From contig NZ_QSFA01000004.1 of the NCBI RefSeq assembly GCF_003467125.1, positions 4,419 to 68,418 on the forward strand: DNA of 64,000 nt, given 5' to 3'. Under the pieces are notes generated by a model, which saw nothing but the letters and a program-made list of their open reading frames with translations, ran no database searches and was not told the DNA's origin. The position numbers were made by a program, and so were the translations under genes. The stretch's first letter is position 1; each line of letters starts with the position of its first letter. Shown here one piece after another: positions 52,845-61,414 of the stretch. This DNA comes from Megasphaera sp. AM44-1BH (lineage in GTDB: Bacteria > Bacillota > Negativicutes > Veillonellales > Megasphaeraceae).

Positions 52845-54572
52845 GTGAAAATCGATTGGCTGTTAAAAAACGGGAATATTTATAATGTCTATCTGAAAAA
52901 ATTCATCCCCTGTAATCTGGCTATCAGTGGAAGCCGGTTCTGTTACATGGGAAACGATCCTCTGCCTATGGAACCAGAACAGGTACGGGACCTTGGCGGC
53001 AAGTACGTCATTCCTGGTTTTGTCGATTGCCACATGCATATTGAAAGTACCATGGCAGCACCGCGGACTTTTATGAAGGGAGCAGTCCGCAATGGGGTAA
53101 CGACGCTCATTGCCGAACCGCATGAAATAGCCAATGTATTTGGACTTGCAGGTATACAGGCTATGGCGAAAACGATGCAGGACGGCCCTTGTGACGTTTA
53201 TATCGCTATTCCCAGTTCCGTACCGTCAACGAATGAACAGCTGGAAACAACAGGGGGCATCATTGATAACGATGATGTAGAAGCTCTGATGCATATGGAC
53301 CACGTCATCTGCCTGGGTGAGGTCATGAACTGCCGTGACATCATCAGGGACAGTCATTCCAAGACCAGTCGCCTTATCCGGCAGATCCGGGCCGGGCGCC
53401 CCGATTTTTCCCTGGAAGGGCACTGCCCCCGGTTCAGTGGCTGGGAGCTGGCGCAGATTTTAATGAACGGCGTCAATTCGGACCACACAGACCAGTCACT
53501 GGAAGGTCTGAAAGAACGGCTCATGAACGGTATGTTTGTACAGCTGCAGGAAAAATCGCTGAAACCAGAATTCATCTCCTATATTAAAGAAAATCACCTG
53601 CTGGAGCACATGGCTATCGTAACGGATGATACCATGCCAGATGCATTTATGGAACGGGGACATCTCAATTATCTTGTAAAAAAGGCTATGCATAACGGCC
53701 TGACACCGGAAGAAGCCATCTATACAGCGACGTATACACCGGCCCGGCGCATGGGACTGCGCGATAAAGGGAGCATTGCTCCTGGGAAAATCGCCGATTT
53801 CGTCATTTTGTCTGATCCAGCCAGCCTGAGTATTGAAAGTACCTGGTGTGCAGGACGGGAAGTATATACGAAAGGAGCCCCCTGGCAGGAAGAAGAACGA
53901 GATACATCGTTTCCGGAAGCGTTTTATCACAGTGTCCATGTAACACCCCGTACGTCCGGCGATTTTACGCTGACAGCGCCTATAGAAGAAGGGGAAGTTA
54001 TCTGCCGTATTCTGGAAGTTCAGGAACATACTACGTTTGTCAAAGAAGGACAGGCGGTACTGTCCGTTCATCATGGAGAAATCGACTGGGAACACAGCCC
54101 TTACAATCTGGCAGTCGTCTGGGAACGCCATGGGAAAAACGGCGGATACGGAGCAGCTCTTGTCGGTGGGACAGCCATGACAAGAGGAGCTGCGGCTACG
54201 ACATATGCCCACGATCATCATAATCTGCTTGTCATAGGACAGACCAAAAAAGATATGATGGCTGCGGCCAATACGGTCATCACACATCAGGGAGGCTATG
54301 CCGTAGCCTGTGACGGTGTCACGAAGGCTTTTGCGCCACTGCCGATTGCAGGAATCCTTTCTGACCGTCCACTGCCTGTACTGGGTAAACAAATACAAGA
54401 AGTACACCGTGCTCTGACGGACTGTGGGTATCGGAGTGATAATGTCATCATGTCCCTCAGTACCTTGTCACTTCCAGTCAGTCCCTTCTTCAAACTGACC
54501 GATAAGGGAATTATTGACGTCCGCAATGCCCGGATTGTTCCTCTTATCATCGAAATGCATGAAAAACCGTAA
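52845..54572 (+). CDS. ade: Adenine deaminase
   Basis: 575 residues. Amidohydrolase barrel with the metal His pair in DCHMHIESTM (His63, His65), the EPHEIANV segment near residue 92, the glutamate region CLGEVMNC, and LEGHCPRFSG with another ligand His. The C-terminal domain ends with the conserved SLSTLSLPVSPFFKLTDKG. It deaminates adenine to hypoxanthine. Starts at GTG 52845, 14 bases after the permease stop, forming an import-and-convert unit. Confidence 0.95.
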   Translation: MKIDWLLKNGNIYNVYLKKFIPCNLAISGSRFCYMGNDPLPMEPEQVRDLGGKYVIPGFVDCHMHIESTMAAPRTFMKGAVRNGVTTLIAEPHEIANVFGLAGIQAMAKTMQDGPCDVYIAIPSSVPSTNEQLETTGGIIDNDDVEALMHMDHVICLGEVMNCRDIIRDSHSKTSRLIRQIRAGRPDFSLEGHCPRFSGWELAQILMNGVNSDHTDQSLEGLKERLMNGMFVQLQEKSLKPEFISYIKENHLLEHMAIVTDDTMPDAFMERGHLNYLVKKAMHNGLTPEEAIYTATYTPARRMGLRDKGSIAPGKIADFVILSDPASLSIESTWCAGREVYTKGAPWQEEERDTSFPEAFYHSVHVTPRTSGDFTLTAPIEEGEVICRILEVQEHTTFVKEGQAVLSVHHGEIDWEHSPYNLAVVWERHGKNGGYGAALVGGTAMTRGAAATTYAHDHHNLLVIGQTKKDMMAAANTVITHQGGYAVACDGVTKAFAPLPIAGILSDRPLPVLGKQIQEVHRALTDCGYRSDNVIMSLSTLSLPVSPFFKLTDKGIIDVRNARIVPLIIEMHEKP

Positions 54573-54602
54573 CGTACTGTCAGATAAATACAGCTATTGA
54601 AA

Positions 54603-54646
54603 AAACGTGCTGCCTGGGATTTAATGCCAGACAACACGTTTTTTTG
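54603..54646 (+). terminator. Terminator after ade
   Basis: AAACGTG and CACGTTT arms (54604-54610, 54636-54642) with an inner CTGG/CCAG stem, then T. Confidence 0.75.
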
Positions 54647-54668
54647 ATGGAATCTCTGATGTGGGGGA

Positions 54669-54696
54669 TTGCGGCAGAAAAAAGACCGGCTATAAT
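54669..54696 (+). promoter_or_regulatory. Promoter for the SDR gene
   Basis: TTGCGG (54669-54674), 16 bases, TATAAT (54691-54696), about 20 bases before the start codon. Confidence 0.6.
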
Positions 54697-54718
54697 GAAA
54701 TAAAAGGAAGTGATATTT

Positions 54719-55480
54719 GTGACTATTGCCATCGTAACAGGTGCGTCAAGCGGTCTGGGCCGGGAATATGCAAAACTCCTCGATGAAGAGAATGTCGGGG
54801 AAATCTGGCTCATCAGCCGTCACGAACGGACCTTACAAAAAACAGCAGAGCAACTGAAGACAAAGTCCAGGATTCTGCCACTGGACCTGACCCAGCCGTC
54901 ATCATACAGCCGCTTTGCCGATGTTCTCCGCGAACACCATCCTGTTGTTTCCTACTTTATCCATGCTGCCGGCTTTGGCCGCATGGGAAGCACCACTGCC
55001 ATGTCAGAAAGGGATACAGCCGGTATGATAGCCATCCATTGCCATGCTGCTGTATTCCTTACGACAGCAGTCCTTCCGTATTGCCAGAGAGGCAGCCATA
55101 TCGTGGAAATCTGTTCCTGCGCTGCCTTTCAGCCGCTGCCCTATCTGGCGGTATATGCTGCCTGCAAGGCATTTCTCCTGCGTTACAGCCGCGCATTGGC
55201 AGAAGAATTGAAGCCGGAGGGAATTTTTGTCTCTGCCGTCTGCCCATACTGGGTCAAGGATACGGCGTTTATTGCGACCGCCAAGAAGACCGATCAGGAG
55301 AACCGGTTTCATCACTATATATTTGCCGGGAACGGGGAATGTATTGCCCGCCGCTCTTTCCGGCAGATCCGCCGGGGCCGTGTGGTCATTACCCCTGACG
55401 TTATTTCTACGCTTCATCGCATCAGCTCCGGCATACTGCCGCAGTCGTTCCTGATCTGGATCAGCCGCTTTTTCCGCTAA
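54719..55480 (+). CDS. Short-chain dehydrogenase/reductase
   Basis: 253 residues. Rossmann motif IVTGASSGLGREYA at the N-terminus. The catalytic Ser region reads SCAAFQPLPYLAVYAACKAF, with Tyr-x3-Lys (YAACK) present and the Ser a few residues earlier. A classical NAD(P)-dependent SDR of the short acyl/ketoreductase type; substrate unknown. Start GTG 54719 has AAGGAAG eight bases upstream; an earlier in-frame GTG (54710) overlaps that site. Confidence 0.88.
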   Translation: MTIAIVTGASSGLGREYAKLLDEENVGEIWLISRHERTLQKTAEQLKTKSRILPLDLTQPSSYSRFADVLREHHPVVSYFIHAAGFGRMGSTTAMSERDTAGMIAIHCHAAVFLTTAVLPYCQRGSHIVEICSCAAFQPLPYLAVYAACKAFLLRYSRALAEELKPEGIFVSAVCPYWVKDTAFIATAKKTDQENRFHHYIFAGNGECIARRSFRQIRRGRVVITPDVISTLHRISSGILPQSFLIWISRFFR

Positions 55481-55510
55481 ATCCGGTCTTCCTTGCAGGC
55501 TTGATGCCTG

Positions 55511-56863
55511 TCAGGTTTTGTTGCGGATAGCTGACGGGATGATGCCAATAGCACAGAGAACCGTAAAAATCAAAAACGCTAGTTGGATATGGGCAGTGAG
55601 CCACGGTGCCGTACTATTCTGGCTCTGTGAAAGAATCAGGGTGATAATAGCAACGCTCAGGACCTGTCCGATGAGCCGTACCGTGCCGACAACTGATGAG
55701 GCAACCCCATAAAATTGTGGTGTGACAGAACTCATGATGGCATTGTTATTTGGGGCTGTAAACAGGGAGAACCCGATGCCGATGACGACCAGGGCAGCGA
55801 TAATACAGACAAAAGACGGATGAGTGACATTATATGTCAGCATGGCCAGACCGGCAGTGATGAAGACCATGCCTGATGAGGCCAGAACCGAGGGACTGAT
55901 TTTATCAGAAAGCGTTCCTGTCAGCGGTGATAACACGGCCATAAATACAGGCTGCATCAACAGGATAAGACCGGTGTCACGGGCATTCAGACCCATGATG
56001 CGCTGCAGATAGATAGACAGGAGAAAACTGATGCCAAAGGTGGCACAATAATTGAGCATGGCAGCCAGACTGGAAAAAGAAAAGATGCGGTTGCCGGCAA
56101 AAATACGTACAGGAAGGACGGGACTGGAAATATACCATTCCCGGTACAAGAATAAGCCGAATGCCAGGAGACCGGCAATCAGCAGATATTTGCCAAAGTC
56201 CCAGACGGCCAGCTCAGAAAGACCGGTCATGACAGCCACCATAGCCAGTGCATATAACAGACTGCCTGCACTGTCCAGACTGCCGGATGCATTGACGATC
56301 CATTCCTCTTTCATATATCGCAGGGAAAGAAAAAAAACGATGGCACAGACCAGAGCGATAAAATAGAAAATGGCCTGCCAGTTCAGGTAATACGAAAAAA
56401 ATCCGCCCAGAACAGGGCCCAATGACAGGCCACAGTATACGGCAGCTATGGTAAATCCCATGGCACGACCGCGGCGCCGGGGATTGGTCACCAGTGAAAT
56501 AATAGCCATATTCGTAGCAAATATGCAGGCGCTGGCCAGTCCCTGCAGGACGCGGATGAGAAGCAGAGCCGGAATAGATGAAACAAAATACACCGATAGA
56601 GAAGAGCAGCAGAAGAGAGCCACGCCGATGAGGAAGATGCGCCGTTTACCCCACCGGTCGGCCATCTTACTGATGGGCATAATCGTAATCGTAGAGGCGA
56701 TGAGGAACGTTTCTATGACCCAGCTCAGGGCCATTTCGCTGGCTCCGTATGCATTTCCGATATCAGGAAGTGCCGTCGTAAGGGCACTGCTGGTAAATGG
56801 GTTGATGAACGAGACCATCATCATAAGAATTAAAATTGTATTTTCATAAGAAATACGGTTCAT
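55511..56863 (-). CDS. MFS multidrug-type transporter (EmrB/DHA2 group)
   Basis: 450 residues with about 14 hydrophobic segments, the DHA2 layout. Motif A is ISKMADRWGKRRIFLIG after the second helix; motif C-like VYCGLSLGPVLGGFF follows in helix 5. Similar proteins export lipophilic drugs or bile-type compounds with protons. It converges with the SDR gene (a weak CAGGC/GCCTG hairpin at 55496-55510 separates them) and diverges from the secreted phytase-like gene. Confidence 0.88.
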   Translation of the reverse strand: MNRISYENTILILMMMVSFINPFTSSALTTALPDIGNAYGASEMALSWVIETFLIASTITIMPISKMADRWGKRRIFLIGVALFCCSSLSVYFVSSIPALLLIRVLQGLASACIFATNMAIISLVTNPRRRGRAMGFTIAAVYCGLSLGPVLGGFFSYYLNWQAIFYFIALVCAIVFFLSLRYMKEEWIVNASGSLDSAGSLLYALAMVAVMTGLSELAVWDFGKYLLIAGLLAFGLFLYREWYISSPVLPVRIFAGNRIFSFSSLAAMLNYCATFGISFLLSIYLQRIMGLNARDTGLILLMQPVFMAVLSPLTGTLSDKISPSVLASSGMVFITAGLAMLTYNVTHPSFVCIIAALVVIGIGFSLFTAPNNNAIMSSVTPQFYGVASSVVGTVRLIGQVLSVAIITLILSQSQNSTAPWLTAHIQLAFLIFTVLCAIGIIPSAIRNKT

Positions 56864-57027
56864 ATCAATATCCTTTCTTTATATATCTATAATATTATTT
56901 TTTATTGACACATTCTTTATCATACGCTTTCGTCTGTATTCTGACAAGTGACTTTGTATATTTGTTGCAAAAAACGGGAAAACCTGTGATTCATTTTACA
57001 AAATTCATAGCCATCTCTGACAGAGCG

Positions 57028-57057
57028 TTTACATCTGCCTGATATATTGGATACAAA
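57028..57057 (+). promoter_or_regulatory. Promoter for the secreted phytase/esterase-like gene
   Basis: TTTACA (57028-57033) and TACAAA (57052-57057) with an 18-base spacer, shortly before AGGAGG. Confidence 0.5.
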
Positions 57058-57078
57058 TATACAGGAGGTGTAAACTGC

Positions 57079-58422
57079 ATGAATAAAAACTGGAAACGCT
57101 GGATAGCTCTGGGATTGACTATATCCTGTCTGGGAAGTGCCGCTGTGATGGCTGAAGGAGTACAGACTAAATCGTATATTGTACACGCTGATTCTTATCA
57201 GCTGCCGTATAAAGGCAATGAAAAGGCATTTAATCATCACATCAACCCCGGGTACGGCTCAGCGCTGGCCTTGAAAGATATCAAAGCCGATGGAACCATC
57301 GAATTTTATGCGATTACGGACCGGGGACCCAATGGAGACATTCCGACTTACGTTAAAAATGGTAAAAAGGTAAGTGGAAAATTCTTCCCGACTCCTGATT
57401 TTGCTCCGTCCATCGGGGTTATTACCGTACGCCCGGGACAGCATCGGGCTGACGTAACGGAATCTATCCCGCTGAAAGTACAGGGAAAAGCAATTACAGG
57501 AAAACCTGTACCGAAAGGAATGACTGGTTCTACAAAAGAAATTGCTCTCAATTTTAAAATGAAAGACCTGGGAACGGATGTCAATGGTCTGGATACAGAA
57601 GGACTGGCTGTCGATAAGGACGGTAATTTCTGGATCAGCGACGAATATGGCCCCTTTATCGTAAAAGCAGATAAAAACGGCAATATTGTAGAAAAATTTG
57701 CTCCCGGTGCCGGACTTCCCAGCATTCTTGCCAGCCGTGTTCCCAATAGAGGCAGTGAAGGCCTCACCATCGATGAACGGGGTCATATCTTTGCCCTTAT
57801 CCAGAGTCCGCTGAATGTCGATGGCAAAACAGCCAAAACGTCAAAATATACGCGTATTGTCGAACTCGACCCGGTAACCAAAGAAACGAAGATGTACGCT
57901 TATCCCGTTGACACGGGCTATAAAAATACAGGTGCAGCTAAACTGGGCGATATCACGTCCATCGGTCATGGCCAGTTCCTCATGATCGAACAGGGAAAAC
58001 AACACGGTGTCATGCAAAACCTGGTCTATAAAGTAGACCTCAATGGCGCTACGCCAGTCGCAAACAATGGCAATTTGGAATACGGACGTCTTGATGGAAA
58101 ATTGGTACCGGCAAAAAAAGAACTCGTCCTGGACCTGCGCGCCAACGGCTGGAATATTGAAAAAGCTGAAGGCCTGGCATTATTACCGGACCGCAGAACC
58201 ATAGCCGTCGTAAACGACAACGACTTTGGAATGGATATAGCCGTACAGGATGCCAAAGCCCCGTCAGCCGACGTATCCGATTATACTTATGACAGTGATA
58301 AAAAAGTCATGATATACAATAAAGACAAATCTGTCCATAAAGTAAAACTCAGCCTTAAGAAAAATGCACCATCTGAACAAGAAAGCCAAATCTGGTTCTT
58401 CACATTGCCAAAAGCATTGTAA
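57079..58422 (+). CDS. Exported esterase-like protein of the phytase family
   Basis: 447 residues. Signal peptide MNKNWKRWIALGLTISCLG with cleavage near AVMA-E (about residue 25). The mature protein is the esterase-like/phytase-like beta-propeller type (PF13449): ITDRGPNGD, LDTEGLAVDKDGNFWISDEY, NRGSEGLTIDERGHIFAL and AEGLALLPDRRTIAVVNDND give repeated propeller strands with acidic residues. Periplasmic or secreted; may hydrolyse phosphate esters. Ribosome site AGGAGGTG; own promoter and terminator. Confidence 0.82.
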   Translation: MNKNWKRWIALGLTISCLGSAAVMAEGVQTKSYIVHADSYQLPYKGNEKAFNHHINPGYGSALALKDIKADGTIEFYAITDRGPNGDIPTYVKNGKKVSGKFFPTPDFAPSIGVITVRPGQHRADVTESIPLKVQGKAITGKPVPKGMTGSTKEIALNFKMKDLGTDVNGLDTEGLAVDKDGNFWISDEYGPFIVKADKNGNIVEKFAPGAGLPSILASRVPNRGSEGLTIDERGHIFALIQSPLNVDGKTAKTSKYTRIVELDPVTKETKMYAYPVDTGYKNTGAAKLGDITSIGHGQFLMIEQGKQHGVMQNLVYKVDLNGATPVANNGNLEYGRLDGKLVPAKKELVLDLRANGWNIEKAEGLALLPDRRTIAVVNDNDFGMDIAVQDAKAPSADVSDYTYDSDKKVMIYNKDKSVHKVKLSLKKNAPSEQESQIWFFTLPKAL

Positions 58423-58446
58423 GACAATAGACTGCACACATCCATA

Positions 58447-58500
58447 GCAAATCCGCCACGTATAAGCCAGAACCCCCTTATATGTGGCGGATTTGCTTTT
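58447..58500 (+). terminator. Terminator after the phytase-like gene
   Basis: GCAAATCCGCCAC (58447-58459) and GTGGCGGATTTGC (58484-58496) form a perfect 13-pair stem, then TTTT. Confidence 0.85.
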
Positions 58501-58511
58501 GGAGAAGTGCA

Positions 58512-58546
58512 ATTACTTCCGATAACCTTAATTTATCGGAAGTAAT
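58512..58546. repeat. Perfect inverted repeat with an extra half-site
   Basis: ATTACTTCCGATAA (58512-58525) and TTATCGGAAGTAAT (58533-58546) are exact inverse copies around seven bases. A third related half-site CCGGAAGTA follows at about 58559-58568. It lacks a T-run and lies in the 3' flank of the decayed HigA gene. It may be an operator, a transposition scar or a recombination site. Confidence 0.55.
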
Positions 58547-58642
58547 ATATAAGTAAATTCCGGAAGTACTTTTAAGGTCTTATAAACCGCTTATTTATGC
58601 CAACTATCAGGTATTACTGTACATTGGTAATACTCTTCAACG

Positions 58643-58885
58643 TTAGTTAAATCTCTTAAATTTGTATCTCATAGTGGGAAGTTTTGTGGGAAAGCTGACA
58701 AAATATCGGCCCAGACGAATGGAAGTGTCTGCCGTGATTTCACGTCTGTCATGTAAGATGTCCTGGATCCTTGACACCGGAACATGTAGTTCTTTGGCCA
58801 GCTGATATGCAGAAATCCCCAATGGTTTCATAAATTCTTCCCATAAAATTTCACTGATTCTGGGTGTTTCGATATTTCTTGTCAT
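58643..58885 (-). pseudogene. higA: HigA-type antitoxin, probably frameshifted
   Basis: 80 residues on the minus strand. The XRE/HigA core is clear: MTRNIETPRISEILWEEFMK, PLGISAYQLAKELHVPVSRI and DILHDRREITADTSIRLGRY. Normal HigA continues with F-G-x-S-x2-F-W-x2-L-Q and a Y-E/D-L/I end. Here the frame instead runs into a basic tail (FPTKLPTMRYKFKRFN). Reading the next frame from the TTTTGTC tract gives SHYEIQI then a stop, which fits the family end, so a frameshift is likely. AAGGAGAT lies nine bases before the second ATG, used as start. Confidence 0.65.
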
Positions 58886-58898
58886 ACTATGCATCTCC

Positions 58899-58985
58899 TT
58901 AATGATAATCTGTAATTTCTACGTTAAAAAAGTCTCTTCCCTGAACAGTGAAACAAATACGATGATGGATGAATGTGAATGATAG
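58899..58985 (-). pseudogene. higB: Remnant of a HigB-type toxin (C-terminal end only)
   Basis: The last 25 or so codons before the stop at 58899 read IHHRICFTVQGRDFFNVEIT then DYH, matching the typical HigB/RelE end (WRICFxW...DVEIVDYH). Nothing upstream resembles the rest of the toxin; the sequence runs into AT-rich DNA and the ferritin promoter. Its stop is 13 bases before the antitoxin start, the normal higB-higA order. Interpreted as a deleted toxin gene. Confidence 0.65.
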
Positions 58986-59046
58986 AAAATATAGAATAAT
59001 CAAAAAATCAAACATAATACGCTTACCATTTGTACTACGTACGTGA

Positions 59047-59052
59047 TATAAT
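59047..59052 (+). promoter_or_regulatory. -10 box of the ferritin promoter
   Basis: TATAAT 50 bases upstream of the ferritin start, preceded by a TACGTACGT palindrome (about 59036-59045); no clear -35. Confidence 0.45.
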
Positions 59053-59103
59053 ACCTGTATACAGCAAGTTATTGTGATGCCCACGAAGGAGGGTGTGTTT
59101 AGG

Positions 59104-59616
59104 ATGTTAGCAAAAAAAGTTGCCAAATTGATTAATGATCAGGTTACATTAGAATTTTACTCTGCTTATCTCTATCTGGACTTTGCAAATTATTATATTG
59201 ACGAAGGACTCGACGGCTTTGCTCATTGGTTCGAAATCCAGGCCCAGGAAGAACGTGACCATGCGATGCTCATGCGTACATATCTGCAAAATAATGATGT
59301 CCGCGTCGTCTTTGGCACGATAGACAAACCGGATCAGGAATACAAGGATTTGAAGGCTCCTCTTAAGGCTGCGTTGGAACATGAACAGTTTATCACCGGC
59401 TGCATTAATAAGATTTATGGAGCTGCCTCTGATGAAAAGGATTATCGTACCATGGAATGCTTCAACTGGTTTGTCAAAGAACAAGGTGAAGAAGAAAAAA
59501 ATGTCGGCGATTTGATTAAAAAATTCAAATTATTTGGCAGTGACCCGAAAGGTCTCTATGCGTTGAATCAGGAACTGCTTGCCCGCGTCTATGCCGCCCC
59601 GACACTGGTCCTCTAA
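59104..59616 (+). CDS. ftnA: Bacterial ferritin (FtnA type)
   Basis: 170 residues. The ferroxidase centre residues are in place: Glu17 (TLEFYSAYLYL), Glu50 and His53 (QAQEERDHAM), Glu in LEHEQFITG and the Gln/Glu of KEQGEEEKNV. No haem-binding Met of bacterioferritin type. It oxidises and stores iron in a 24-mer shell. The ATG at 59104 follows AAGGAGGG; an upstream in-frame ATG at 59074 precedes that site and is rejected. Own promoter and terminator. Confidence 0.95.
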   Translation: MLAKKVAKLINDQVTLEFYSAYLYLDFANYYIDEGLDGFAHWFEIQAQEERDHAMLMRTYLQNNDVRVVFGTIDKPDQEYKDLKAPLKAALEHEQFITGCINKIYGAASDEKDYRTMECFNWFVKEQGEEEKNVGDLIKKFKLFGSDPKGLYALNQELLARVYAAPTLVL

Positions 59617-59651
59617 TCTAATTTAAAATCCCGTAATATAGGATATATGCC

Positions 59652-59702
59652 AAATCTCCCCGGTTATGTGTAGTAATTTACACTAACCAGGGAGATTTTT
59701 TA
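59652..59702. terminator. Terminator between ferritin and suhB-like gene
   Basis: AAATCTCCC...GGTTA (59652-59666) pairs with TAACCAGGGAGATTT (59684-59698) with one mismatch; A- and T-runs on either side serve both convergent genes. Confidence 0.85.
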
Positions 59703-59716
59703 CTAGTACAGAAACG

Positions 59717-60490
59717 TTACCAATGCTGATGAATGATGCGTGCTGTATCTTCATGGACCAGACCATTAGTTGCTATAATATGTTCATTGTGTAATACGTC
59801 AGGAGTCTGACCATCATACGTCGTAACTTTGCCACCGGCTTCTTCAACGAGCAAAATGCCTGCAGCCATATCCCAAGGTTTCAGATTGCGTTCAAAATAG
59901 ATATCCGTCCGGCCGGCTGCTACATAGGCCAAATCGAGGCATGCACTGCCCGTGCGGCGGATATCCAGACATTGGGAATACATGGCCTGGAATAAAGGGA
60001 AATTTTTTTCTGTATATTGCCGGTCATATGGGGACGTACCGATAACAACCAGACATTGTGATAATGCTCCATTTCCAGTCACGTGAATCGGTTTATCATT
60101 TAAAAAGGCGCCGCCACCACGGACTGCATGAAACAGTTCATCAGTAAACGGATTGTACACGACAGCTGTCTGCAATAATCCTTGTGCATAGTATGCCAGC
60201 GATACGGCACTCATATCAAAATGACGGATGAAGTTTTGTGTACCGTCAATGGGGTCGAGAATCCAGTAGCGGCCATCGGGGTCACTAACCTGACTGTTGT
60301 CCTGTTCTTCCGAAAGGAGTAAGACTCCGTCATCTATGTCATGGAGTTTCGTACGCATATATTCCTGTACGGCAACATCCATCTGGGTGACAAAATTGGC
60401 CCTTCCTTTGGCAGTGATTTCTAATTCTTTCTCTTCCGTCAGCATATCACGAGTGCTGCGTACGAGTTCTATCATTTCTCTTTCAAACAT
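59717..60490 (-). CDS. Inositol monophosphatase family protein
   Basis: 257 residues. Metal-binding motif WILDPIDGTQNFI (Asp79, Asp82), an upstream Glu pair LLSEEQ (61-62), and the distal NLKPWDMAAGILLVEEAGG with its Asp. Family members hydrolyse inositol phosphate, or 3'-phosphoadenosine phosphate, or act as SuhB. The first codons overlap the end of the DUF1653 gene by 19 bases. Last gene of the minus-strand run. Confidence 0.92.
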   Translation of the reverse strand: MFEREMIELVRSTRDMLTEEKELEITAKGRANFVTQMDVAVQEYMRTKLHDIDDGVLLLSEEQDNSQVSDPDGRYWILDPIDGTQNFIRHFDMSAVSLAYYAQGLLQTAVVYNPFTDELFHAVRGGGAFLNDKPIHVTGNGALSQCLVVIGTSPYDRQYTEKNFPLFQAMYSQCLDIRRTGSACLDLAYVAAGRTDIYFERNLKPWDMAAGILLVEEAGGKVTTYDGQTPDVLHNEHIIATNGLVHEDTARIIHQHW

Positions 60491-60798
60491 GAATCGTATG
60501 TCCCCTTTTTTCTAGTATGTTGAACATTTGTTTGGCGAGCAAATTCCGGTTTCCATGAACACATGTTCGGAAGCTTCTCGAAACGCCATGTCCGTTGGCA
60601 GTCGGGATATTTTTGGTGATCGACTTCACTCATAAACATAGACAAAGGCCGCAGATAATGACCATATGAGCCATAGAGCGCCTGATACACCACATAGGAT
60701 TCTCCAGTCTTGGCATCCTCTGCCAGCGTGATGATACGGTACTGTTTTTCTTTGAAATGAATCCAGATTTCTCCGGACGATGGCAGTGCTCTATCCAT
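60472..60798 (-). CDS. DUF1653 protein
   Basis: 108 residues. The first 70 are a DUF1653 domain (HFKEKQYRIITLAEDAKTGE, VVYQALYGSYGHYLRPLSMF, and a closing RTWRFEKL), a small family usually found with housekeeping or mobile genes and without known activity; the last 30 are a basic tail. AAGGAGGTCATC directly precedes the ATG at 60798. Between the nitroreductase and the phosphatase genes. Confidence 0.85.
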   Translation of the reverse strand: MDRALPSSGEIWIHFKEKQYRIITLAEDAKTGESYVVYQALYGSYGHYLRPLSMFMSEVDHQKYPDCQRTWRFEKLPNMCSWKPEFARQTNVQHTRKKGTYDSCLKEK

Positions 60799-60827
60799 GA
60801 TGACCTCCTTATCTGCGTATTCTGGTA

Positions 60828-61358
60828 CTATTTCAGGTAGTAAACTCTGTCGGGTTTCCGCAGAGCGGCTTTTGGGAGTTTTTCTGCCGGATAGCCTATG
60901 ATGCAATGGCCAATGCCTTCCCATTCATCAGCAGACAGACCGACCTGATCCAGAATCTTCTTTCCCAGGGGCATCGTCATTTCCTCTTTGGCCCGGTGAA
61001 TCCAGCAGCTGCCCAGCCCCAGTGCGTATGCTGCCAGCATCATATTGCCTATGACAAGGCTGCCATCGTACTTCTCTTTGCCTTCTCCTTTTTTACCAAG
61101 CACAAGGATGACGACAGGTGCGCCATAAAACGGGTCATTGCCGGCAGGCCAGCCACCAATCTGATTATTGAGTTCTGATAAATCGTGACGGAGTTCTTCA
61201 TTGGTGATGACGATGATTTTTGTATTCTGCCGTCCCATGCTGCTTGCTGCATAAAGACCAGCTTCTACAATATCATGAATCAGATTTTCTGGTACAGGCT
61301 TATCTTCATACTTGCGGATACTACGCCGGTCCAGCATAGCTTTTATAATTTCATTCAT
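60828..61358 (-). CDS. Nitroreductase-family flavoprotein
   Basis: 176 residues. FMN-binding RRSIRKYEDKPVPENLIHDI, AASSMGRQNTKIIVIT and the late GLGSCWIHRAKEE and GIGHCIIGYPAE are the NfsB-like family pattern. Cys in GSCW and GHC are unusual but common in anaerobe members. The ATG at 61358 follows AAAGGGTGAT. Probably reduces nitro groups or quinones. Confidence 0.88.
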   Translation of the reverse strand: MNEIIKAMLDRRSIRKYEDKPVPENLIHDIVEAGLYAASSMGRQNTKIIVITNEELRHDLSELNNQIGGWPAGNDPFYGAPVVILVLGKKGEGKEKYDGSLVIGNMMLAAYALGLGSCWIHRAKEEMTMPLGKKILDQVGLSADEWEGIGHCIIGYPAEKLPKAALRKPDRVYYLK

Positions 61359-61414
61359 ATCAATCACCCTTTCCTTTGTCATAGGTATGTAGTTACTCTT
61401 ATACTATAATACTT

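Noticed and set aside
58986..59126. Upstream extension of the toxin-like frame
   Set aside because: Its N-terminal part shows no toxin pattern and overlaps the ferritin promoter and start; only the last 25 or so codons look like HigB.
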